Source: Ignelater luminosus
Taxonomy: Eukaryota; Arthropoda; Insecta; Coleoptera; Elateridae
Length of the DNA: 64,000 nucleotides
NCBI GenBank assembly: GCA_011009095.1
Contig: VTPC01090933.1
Span: forward strand, 20,361 to 84,360
Direction of reading: 5' to 3'
Numbering within the stretch: the first letter of the stretch is position 1; each line of letters starts with the position of its first letter. The position numbers were made by a program, and so were the translations under genes. This document shows positions 14,001-26,000 of this stretch, in pieces. A model generated the notes under the pieces. It worked only from the letters and a program-made list of their open reading frames with translations. It had not been told where the DNA came from and ran no database searches.

Positions 14001-17000
14001 TTTGCATTTCCCACTGATCTCATGAATGAACCAAGTATCTCGTTCAGTTCCTGACTATTACCCCTTTAAGCTACTCTTTCCAACATATTCAATGTCCATT
14101 TGCATTTCATTGAGCTTACGAATGATGTTCTTGTAGGTTAAACGAGGGTAAGAAGTTTGCATTAGTTGAATTTAATATTATCGGCTTTTCGCTGTACATG
14201 CCCTTTACACGCACAACGATCTTGACTAGAGGAACGTTTACAAGTAGTTCTGAATACTACCGCAGATTACCTTCACCAACAAAATTATATAACGCTAAGA
14301 ACATTTTTATATTTATTGAGAATTAAGCGCAGCTTCAGAATTTTTTCTTCAAAACTTAGTTAAACTATAATACTTAAACTAATCCAGAATCGTAAAGTAC
14401 AAATATACTCTCAATATTACCTCAACACAAAAAAATTAATTTCAGTGTAGTTAGATTACTTAGCTAAAGTTCTTAATAAGGTAATTCAAGTGTTGACTGT
14501 AAAATCCTGAGTAAACTAGCAGAACAAGGAACAAGGACAAATGTGTAAAGATGTAATTTACTTGTCCCACCGTTCCCACAACGTTCCAGAATTTACATCC
14601 AAGTTAGCACTAATTACTTAATTCTCGTAAACTTTTCATTCAAGCAGAATAGAAAATTACAAAGTTGTGGTTATCGATCGAATAATACACTCTATAGTGC
14701 GTAGTTTTAAAGTTTAATTTAAAATTTAATAATTAATTAGCATCTAGTAAAGTCAACGATCAATAAAATTTACTTGGTATTATGTAGTCTACTCTGTGTA
14801 ACTTATTTGCAGTAGCAATTTGCTTTTTAGGAAAGCATTCAACCTTTACTCATTTTAGACAATTTCATTACAGACTTATGCCTACATCAGAACAGTTTGA
14901 AATGAGAGAAGTATCCATAAGTTAGCGTCTTATTACGTCGTAACAACATAAACAGGTCTTCATTATTAAATTACATGCTTGCCTCTTTCGTCAAGTTATT
15001 TATTTATGGGAGACTTTATTTACTGACGTATAATTTTAAAATGAGAATCGGGTTTTGTTACAATTTTTATTAATATGTTGTTATTCGTAGACTTAGGATA
15101 TTCTTATCAGAATTATTTAATTTTACAAAAAATATTTGAATTAATCTAACACAGATTTTAGAAATTATTAAAATCCAAAAGGCGCCAGTCACCGTTGAAA
15201 TTCCAGAATAAGCAATTAAAAAGTAATAAAATATTTCAGTTGTATAGCTAATTGAAAAGATTAATTACGTGCTTGTTACCATCTGAGATATATTTAAAAA
15301 CCCGCAGCTAATAAGTTTAACCAGTACAAAAACAAGAATCCTCTAACAGACCAGCTCACACAGAAATAGTTTTGCCAATAGACTAGCTCAAAGCCCAAAC
15401 GAAGATTTAGCTAAAAGTTTAGAAATCAAGTTTTTAGTCGCAAATCAAAGACGTCAGGTAACACGTCTCGTAACAAAGATTCTTTGACTAAAACAAAAAC
15501 GCTTCTGAATATTCTTAGACCCAAATACTTAATTAGCTTTACATTCTTAGAACCAAGAAAGAACTATAGAAATAGAAATATTAGTTTCTTTCCCAAATAG
15601 AGAGAATTGTTCCTGGTTGTACACAGATCAGTGGGTGTTCTTGGACTTACCTTATCACTCCTTTACTAGCTTATCTGATTATCTGTAACAAAGTAACCAA
15701 AAATAACAATAATTATAAGCACAAGATTCTTTACTAAAGTACAAGTACAGTTCTGCTAATAAATAAAAATAATAATTTGATATGGTAAAAGTATGGGTAG
15801 TTATTAAATTAAAATTTTCCTTTTTGGAAAATTTTAATTTAAAAACTGACTCGTCGTGTCATTCGTTCTAATTCTTGGCGCCCTAATATGTTCATGCTGC
15901 TAATGTTATAGTTGATTTGTATATAACCAGCATGAAGCGGACAAGCATTGACTTTCATTATCCTACACTGATGAGTCCAAACAAGGACGAAACAATCGTC
16001 TGGAGGTATGACAGTCAATGCTTGCACAAGTTTTGAAACCTTTATGGGGAGACAACATTAATTTTGTCTTTATTTATGGGTAGTTAATTTATTACAGCAG
16101 CTCCTTCGTGTTCAGGCTCTGAACAAATATGCACATAAAGAATTAAATTCGTTCTAAGATCTATCTTCAGATACGAACCACAGAACTTGCGCCATAAATA
16201 GTTTGAGTTATAAATAAATGCACTCTTAGACGATCGATAAAAAAGATCGACAATTTACCACTGTTACTTTATTTTCGGATTGACGAAACATGTTTTCAGT
16301 CGGCAAATTATGTCAAGAATGTCACTACGTACACAACAAAAAGCGTCCAATAAGGCTCAAATCTAATCAGCTTTTGTAATCCCTATGACATAAATATGGT
16401 CGATGCCTGTTCACCAAGTATAAATTGTTAAGGTTCATGCATCGAATTCTAGAAATTTTTTCACAAACTTTATTAAAATAGTCTATAAGAGTACATAGAA
16501 ATGTTAAACAGTTTTACACAAAATAATTGATAGAGATTCAAACTTAGAAAATAGAAATGAAACCAAACCATCAAGAAAGTCACAACAGTCATTACCGTTA
16601 CCGACAGACCGCTGCGAAGTGAAATTTTTGAGACCAACAAACAAGATGTTAAAGCAAAGATAGCCCTTAACTACAATTCGTTAAATCAAAACAGAATTCG
16701 GACTAATTTTTTCCTAATACGATAAAATCGACAGAAATCAAAAGAACACCCCTTACCGTCAAAACCCTGATTGAAAATTAATAGCCAAATAATGAGATAA
16801 CGCGATAATCAAGTTGCAGCAGTGCTTACGGTGGTGCTGATCACAGTCGCATTAGTAACAGAATTGCAGCCGAAAGTATGAAACAACGAAACAGCGGTAT
16901 GCAGAAGTATTTCTTCGAAGTAAAACCTAGTCAGGTATTAAAGCACGGTTACTTGATAATTAAGCGTTGGTAGTGGTTGTCAGATGATAGAAGTAGACGG

Positions 17001-20000
17001 TGATCGATCATGGTCTGCTGAAATCTTCGGTAGATGATGTTGACGACCTCCATGTAATAGAATTTAATGGAATCTTGCTGTCACTGCAGGATGTTGTTGA
17101 TCAGTGGGCGCTCTAACTTGGAAAGTAGTAGGTGAGAGTTTTCACGATGTTTTTCCGGTGTACCCGTTGGTGGTGTTGTGGGTTGCGTTTCTGCTATTAT
17201 GTGTTGAATTAGTAGGAGTGATATCCTCCAGAATACCCTGCAACACAAAAGGTGTGTTTCTGGTATCCCTGAGGAGTATCGGTATGGAGTTTTTCTAGTT
17301 TTTCTTTGGTATTCTTCTCGGGAGTGGAAATCGGACTTATAGCCTTGTTTACGCATTGACCATTCAAAAATACCAAGCAAACATCTACGACAGGAGGTCT
17401 TCCTTCGAAAGGTGAAAAAGGTTCAGTTCATCTCCCAATAGATAACCTTTTGTTTCTGTCAAGATCAGAAAATCGCATATGGTAGTGCGATGGAGAAAGC
17501 AGTGAATCGGTGATCATGATCAAGTGCAGATCTAAAAAATGTCTTGTGGATAAGCACTCGGGTATGGCAACCTAAGATATCGCCGCGCCGTTGTACAGTG
17601 GGTGAAAGGCTCATTCTGAGGAGTAAAAGATCTAGACGGAATAAATGATTTCTGATTTTTGCTGTTTTTACACATTGCTAAATGGGACCGATTATCTTAT
17701 TTCCATCTACATTTGATCAAATTCTGGTCCATAGCCGTTTGTCAGTTGGGGGCGCAATTGGATTTTTGAAAGATATCAAAATGGTGCCAAGGAATTCCAT
17801 TCTACTTTGGAATATGTCTACAAACCCATCAGAATGACTGTTCTGTTTGTTAGGATTTTGCCACTAGAAATCACGGTAGAACAAAGGAGATTCTACTAAT
17901 AACTGTGAAGTCAATTACTGCAGCACAAATGTAATGTACAAAAACGCATTCAAACAGGTATAAAGTTTGGCACATACATAGGCAAGATCTTTTATCTTAT
18001 TACCAGGGACTCTTGATAGACTGTTGTTACTCATTTCAGATAATCTCTAGATGTTTGTGAATAGAACAACAGATAAACATGATGAAATCAAATCCAATAC
18101 ATTTAACATTCTTTAATTCTTAAAATATATGTTTTGTCTACTGTGCGCTGCTCCACTGTACCATACTTATAATCACAGCATGGTAATAAAAGTAAGTAGT
18201 TAGTAAGTGACTGAGAAAGAAAGTTCTAGGAGGAAGCCCAAGAGTTTTAGGCAGGCGTTTTTTGGGTTAATCTTGCCGCTGCTGCGTGATTACAGTGATG
18301 GAATGGGTTTAATTCTTCTACACTCATAGAACCGGGTCGTCGGTAGATTAAGACAAGCAGGTAGCTTAGTACTAGAGACGGGGAGCGTCATGGTAGTAAG
18401 AAACGAATAGAAGAATTGGCAGAATAGAGATTTGGAAATCACAGGCACGCAATGTTGTCGGAAGAACAGAAAAATACTTATTAGATAGACATGTCTTGGA
18501 GAACAAGTATACACAAGAAGAAATTTGATTTGCAAAAATTTAGACAACAGGATTCTACTTTTTGTGATGAAGATAAACTAATCTTTGTTTCAGGCCTAGC
18601 TACAGAAGCTAGAGCAAAAGGTTACTGTTGTAGGAAGTCGTGTTTTATTGATGAGCAAACAGATGGATCTGTATATTCACACCTATGAAGAATCTATAGC
18701 GTAAATTGGCAGAACAAGAAAACAACTGAAGTCATTACAGAACCAGTTTCTATCCGATATCACAAATATTTATCTTGAATCTTTTTGAGTTAAAACACAT
18801 GAAAATTGGGTTTATGTTCGATTAAATTGCCAAAACGAATACAGGGTGCTCCATTGAATTTATATTATGTTGATTTCTATGTAGAACATAAGATTTATTA
18901 GTGTTGAACAAAGTTGTCGTCTGCTAACGAGTCCATAACAAAGACAAAACATCTGTCTAAAGGTGGCTTTATTCAATACGTACCCAAGAAGAACTTTTAG
19001 AAATGAGAAGTTTTCTCATCATATTAATAACTTGACAAGGAAAGCCCGTAGGTTGTGTTATACTTTATGATTCCTTGTCCTTTATAAATAACCTTACAAA
19101 AGAAGCGCCAACATAAAAATATATAGATTTATAGGCAGCCTGTTTAATAAAATTTATACTGCGTATTTTTAACAAAGGATTTTAATAAAGAGTCCTAATA
19201 AACAAACCAGCTTGATCTTACTGTTAGAACTTGAAACTAGCAAGCTAATCTTAAATGTTTGTAATGTGTGAACAAGACGTATAAAGTAAGAGTAGGAAAC
19301 ATCCAATGTTTTATTAACTACAAAGGGTGTTTGACAAAGGCGCCAAGAGAATAATTGTACCACTGTGTTGACTTGGGCGTTTGAGGCATTTCTCCTATGT
19401 AAGACACAAAACCGTTTGATTTACTTTTTTATAAATTTGAGTTTTCTAATGTGAATAGTTAGTTAGCATTGGAATTCGAAAGGAAGTAATTTTGGGAATC
19501 AAATCAGAAAATTCAATCTACGACTTGAAAGTGATATTGGTTGAGATCGCAGAGATAGCAAAACTGTTTTAATGTCTGAGAATATCATTATAGAAAAGAC
19601 AAAGCTAGTTACTGTATACCGTGTAGGTGCTTTTGAATTACACTAACAATTGTGAGGTATAAAACGCGTGGATCCGTTTGTATGTTTAGGACTTCTTATT
19701 AACATTACTAAGTTGGTGTTCTTGGAATAAAACGACCTATACATATAAATGAAGTGGCCTTGTCTATTCGTTTCTGAATAGAGCATTTACACTAAGCAAG
19801 GAAAGGTATCTAGACAAAAATATCTAGTGTGTTACAGTTAGTCTTGAATAATTATATAACCGTCTAAGTTTAGATTTTAGCAAAATAACTAAGTAAATGT
19901 TACTTTTCTAAAATCAAACAACTGCACACGTTTAAATGATAAACACTAAATAAAATGGAGTTTCATTTTAGTAAATTACAAATTTTTCAATACCGAGGGA

Positions 20001-23000
20001 TTTGCGTTCAAGGTTGAAGTATTTTAGCGATTAGGTAACAAAATAATTTTTCCAATAATCTGGGCTAATTTTTCAACAGCAGCTTACAGTTTCTTGACAT
20101 TATGTATTGGAGAAAAAAAGGTAAATGTCAGGAAAATGTCAAATAATTTACAAATCGTTAATTCATTTCCGTAATTTTAAATTCCCTAATTTAATCCAGG
20201 AAAGATCAGTTCTTTGTATGTTAAATCTACGCAATTCCTTTGTATAATGAGTTTTTTTATTATTCATTCGTGAAACCAATTTTCAGCTCTAAAAACGCCC
20301 TGAATTAAGTTTGGCTGAAAATAAGGTAACTGCGTATCAGCGTAAGATTTTTTACAATCAACCTGACAAAGAATTTGCTTGATTACATGAGGGACTATAA
20401 ATAATAACATTCATGGTAGACGCGTTCTTTACAATAATATAGAATGAAAGAAACTCGTTTGCAGAAAGAAAGAAAATTCTCCTGCGGAAAATCGAGTTCT
20501 ATTACGTCTTATGTTAGTAGGTTATGTTCTATAAACATTAATGCCCATTATTAAAGCTCATAATGCACAGTATACACTTTGTTTCTAATTTGGTGGGTTT
20601 CATTTTTCTTTGGTAGTACTTCTTGTAGAAAGTGGAATATAAAAGAATTCAATTTAGCCTACAGGGAAATCACAAAATCAATATTATTTCATGTATGTAC
20701 GTACTATATAAATAATAATTTAGTAACTCCTTAAGATTTCAGTTGGTTCTCTGGTAACTTAATTATTGGAAAGATAGACATTATCTTAAAATTTTCAAAC
20801 TAAATTATATAGAATGTGATGTAGAAAAAAGAGATTTATTAGTTATTACTTACATTTTGTTTCTTAAATAGATTTTAAATCTCATAGCGGTGTTAAGAAT
20901 ATAAATTATCCTAAAGTATAAAGAATTACAGAAATCTACGTCTTGCTGAAATCTCAAGTGTTCTAATGCGGACACTGAAGAGCGGACTTTACGAGTGTAA
21001 ACACTGATAAAACAAACAAGAGAATGGAAGCTGCAAATCGTTGTATTTATTTAGTAAATCTTGCCATGTAATATAATTGATTTTTATTAAGATGCAATCA
21101 AATCTAAAAGATAAAAAGATTTTTTCCGAATAATAAATAATAAATTATAAAACAGCCCTAAAGAGATTATCATCCTAGTATTTTTTTGAATAAAATTATT
21201 AGACACGTGCTAATAAACAGAAAGAAAGGTGGTAACACCTGAAGGCAATTTTAGTATTTCAATTTATTTGAAAAACTAACTATTTCAATCTATTTCTACA
21301 AGGTTATGCTTTAGTTCTGAAGGAAGAACCTAAACATTATTTTCTTTGTGTATTAGTCTGATTGTACGAGTTTTCTTCAGAATTTCCTACTTCAAATATA
21401 TATTGTTAAAAAAAATTGAAAATCTATGCTTCGATAAGGCCAAGGTCAGATTATTATTGTTTGTGCTGCTTGTGAAATCGTCGCAAGAAAAAATTAATTT
21501 CAGATCACTTTATCAAAAATGGTTTGTTGAATCAGTTTCATGTTGATTGATCTCTTTAGAAGATCTGTAGTATTTATAGTGAATGGTTTTGGTTTATGGG
21601 CGTTTATGGTTTGTAGTTGTTAGGACTTTTAAACATTTTAAAGATTAAGAAGCTAGTCACTATCCAACCCAAGGCCGCCAGTTAGGTAAATGTAGAACTT
21701 TCTGCCTAATCACTAAAGAAACCTAGAGTAAGACATCAAAATTAAAAATATTTTTTTATATATATTTTCAACGAACTCCGATAGGAGTCGTTACTGAATT
21801 TGCAAAGTCTGTCTGTCTGTCCGCATTTTTTTAAATTCTGAGATTTTGGTTTCAGATTTGGATTCTACATCAAAAACTAAAGACAAGGTAATGGCTTCGT
21901 TTTTTGATATCACCTCGGAAACATGATCAAATAGCCGCCAGAATTTGAAAATTTATTTAAAGGCTTGCTCGAATTCAGTAGCAAAACGAAGTTCATTGTG
22001 ATTTTGCTTTAGATTCACAGATGTTTTTAATACTATATAAGTTACGTCACATACTGGTATTTGATTTTTAGTCTCTTCCCTACTTCGTTTTCTTCTTTCT
22101 TGCTTCCTTGCTTGAAATTCCAAATTTGCATCTTATCGATATTTAGAAAAACTTAAATTTAAACAACAAATATTCAGTTACAGAGATTTTTTGAGATGGT
22201 AAATTAGGAAATCTGGAACTGAAGCTGAAGAATTTAGAATATTTTTGTTTTTAAATACATTTGCATCTAATCTGGATTAAAAAATGTCTTGTACCTGAAA
22301 ACTTTAAAGAATTACTAACCAAGCTTTCCTTTATTCTTAGAGCAAACCAAACTTGCTGTTATTTCCTATAATAACCGAAATCATTAATTTTAAATTTTAT
22401 AAATTGCGACACACTTTACCTTTATAAAACTAAAGAAATAAGATTTTAAAATCACCAATATGGTTGTCAATACAATGTACAGTCTGCGACATTAGTAATG
22501 AGACTCAAGAATGGATTTAAACACAACACAAACTTGAAAGAACAAGGTTTCATGCCAATAATACGTACGCATTTATCTGCGGCATTATCGACCGGTGGCC
22601 TGGAACTTCGACTGTACAAACAAGCTTAAGGGGGATACTAGTAATAATAAAGTTTCTCTATTAAATTCAAACTTATCTTTTAATATAATTTGTTGGATAA
22701 ACCATAAATTTTAATTTTACTTGTGAATTTTGAAGGAATGTACAAATAATCGTTAAAAATTCATAATTGCTTTTCACACTGATCAATCTCTGTATTTTCA
22801 TGATTTAACGAATATTAGATTAGCAAATCAAAACGATGGTTAACGCTGAAGAGTAAGAGCGAAAATTTAAACAGAGCATGTATGAATAATGCCTATAGAA
22901 TTTGTATTGACAGATTTGAAGACTTTTGCATATAACTTTTAAGTTAAAATTACAATTTCCATTTAATTAAATAATAAAAAACATTCTTTAATGATGAAAC

Positions 23001-26000
23001 ACTTAAAACCAAAGAAATATGATAATTTTCTACTTCCATTTTTGGACGCTAGATACCACTAGCTATCAATCTTTAAAACATTTAGAAATTTGAAAACTTT
23101 TTTAGGTAAAATCTAGGATTAATTGTTTTTATTGTTATAGTTCAAAAATGTCTTCTAATAAACTAATGCTTATCGATGTTGCCGGTATTTTAAGATTTTA
23201 GGCAACCAGATCTGCTTGAAGTAGTTCAAATCGCCCAATTATTATATTCTAGGCTTTTAGAGATAGATCTAACAAGTTTACACACATTTAATTCTATGCT
23301 TAAACAGACTTTTCTCACAAAATGCAAGCAGCACAATTGTTGCAATTGTGTTTTTGATCTTATAGAAAATTGGTCCTAAAACTCAATTTTTTAAGTAACT
23401 CAAGATGTCGTCTGTCGTAAAACTGAATTTTGGTCGTAAAAGCTTCATTAAACATTGCCAATTTACGATAAGTCGCCCACACTGGCAACGCAGGTGCTTA
23501 CGAACTAACTAAAGTATAATTAAGTTTACATTAAGGTCTGAGAGACGCAGTTATCAGATCGTTGTTACTTAACCTTCTTGACGGTTGATAGATTTATAAA
23601 ATGATGAGGTCTTCATCTTACGGGCGTGTTCCAATAAAACCAGATTTGACAAGTCAGATTTTGCTGACTGTGGTTTGTATCTACTCAGAACCTTCTGCTC
23701 TGATTTGCTGTCCTCGTGGTTTAATACATTTCGAGTCATTCATCTACTTGACATCCAGTTTCTGGCATTCTTTTAAGTCACACGGTCTAATCTAAACTGG
23801 GCAAACAAATTTTGTTGCAAGCATAAACAAACCAAACCTAAGGACTGACCTTCTCTTTTGACTTGTGCAAGTAACGCAATATGCATATTATAGTGAGTTT
23901 TGAGTAAGCTACATTAAGTTTTCTTCTTCTAATAACTTGTGACTTGGTAAGCATTGCACAGTAGAATGGCACGTACTGATTGACAAAGTCGAATAAAGTC
24001 AAATATATTCGAATAAATTTCACGGCTTGTGGTTTACTATGATTTCTAGTTAGATATTTGGGTCGTAACTTACAATGGCTTTGCAAACAGATTAAGGTAG
24101 AAACAAGCTGTCTCGTTCAAAATACGGTTTGTGGTTTGTTAGCCATCTATCTAGCCATCCAGCTATTACGAGTAAGCTTAAGTGGATATGAATCAACTTG
24201 AGTCAAACAACAACAAAAAGTCCTCTGACTTTTGTTCAGTTCATGTTATCATTGATTATGACTCGACAAGCTGTAACGGAGTGTAAAAGTCCAGTTTAAG
24301 ATTTACAAAGATACAGCAGAACTAAGCTTATCTGAGTTACTTAAAGCAAAATCACAAGTGCATAATTTGTTAAGACTGTTTCTCTGAGATCGGCTAGAAA
24401 CTTGCAGAGGTTTTGCAAAACCAAAGTCTCATAGCTTGTTAGTTCGCTATGATTTATAGTTTGTTAAGGCCTGCTCTTGGAGTCTGCAATGGCTTTGCAA
24501 GCAGAAAACGAGAAACGAATGTTTTGTTTCTATGGTTTCTAGTTTGTTATAGCTTGTGATTGGTAACGTTTCTTTTGAAAACAATTCTCTAACAACCTTA
24601 AGTTTGGGAATTCCATTTTAACAATTTAAGGAACAGAATAGTAGATCAAGAACATACTAAGTTTCACAATTTGCAAACACTTGTCTCTAGCTAGACAATT
24701 GATTATGCGCAAATCAACTCGAATCCAACCCAATCTAATCCAAATGAAGTTGTCACAAACTTCTTTAACTTGTTTTACTATCATTGACGAGAGTCAAAAG
24801 TCACAATAATTAATTAATGCCTCTACAAGTCATCATAGGCCTTAGAAGTCTGGTTTTAGAAAAAAATTTAAGTGGAGATACACGGAAGCACAGTCAAGTC
24901 AGGAACCTTATCGAATCAACAATGTTGACGCGTTGATCAATATTACATTGAGAAATGAGTTGACAACGCTCCACAAAGAATAGCAAGTAGACAGCAATCA
25001 GTTTAAGTCAAGCCGTAACAAGCTTCTTTAACTTGTATTCATTTAATGCCATTTTGAAACGATCCAACTAGCCAAGAACACAAGTCACAATCATAATCTT
25101 TAAGTCTTCAGGATGAGTAGAACATTCTCTTCAGGTCTTAGAAAACCTTTACGAGGGTGGTCTGAAAAGTTTCCGACCTCAACGTTAAGATGGCAGCACT
25201 CGTAAATAAAAGCTACTGAATTTCGTTGTTCATCTGTTGACAGTTACTCACCAAAGTTTCAGCCATTTTGGACGCGCAGTTTTTATGTAACAGTCGTTTG
25301 AGTGAGTTGATGTGAGTTTTTTTGTGAAAATGGACAAAATCGAGTATCGAGCTGTCATTAAATATTTGTTTTTGAAAGGCAATACGCCTTCGCAAATAAA
25401 AGATAAGTTGGATTCTGTGTATGGGGACTCTGCACCATCATTTACCACAGTGAAATTTTGGGCTGCTGAATTTAAACGTGGCCGTAAGAGCTTGGGAGAC
25501 GATGAACGTTCGGGACGTCCAAAAACTGCAACTACCGACGAAAACATCGCCTAAGTTCACCAAATGGTGCTAGACGACCGCCGAATTAAAGTGAAGAGAT
25601 AGCAGAGGTTATGAACGTGTCAAAAGAACGTGTTTGTCACATATTAAATCAACATTTAGGCATGAGAAAGCTGTCCGCGCGTTGGGTGCCGCGTTTGCTC
25701 ACGTTAGACCAAAAACGTGTTCGAATGAATATTTCCAACGCTCTCTTGGCGCAGTTGAGGCGAAATAAATCCGAGTTTTGGCGCCGATTAATTACTGTAG
25801 ATGAAACTTGGATACACCATTATACGCCCGAAACAAAAATACAGTCCAAACAGTGGACTGCAAAGAGGGAACCGGCTCCAAAAAAAGCAAAAACTGTTTC
25901 ACCAAGACAACGCACCGTCTCACACCTCAGCGGTTGCCATGGCGAAAATCCACGAATTACGGTTTGAACTGCTTGACCATTCGCCTTACTCACCAGATCT

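Noticed and set aside
17081..17380. 99-codon - strand frame with Pro/Thr-rich segment
   Set aside because: No start context, domain or family match. The overlapping + strand is also open, so it is not called as a gene.
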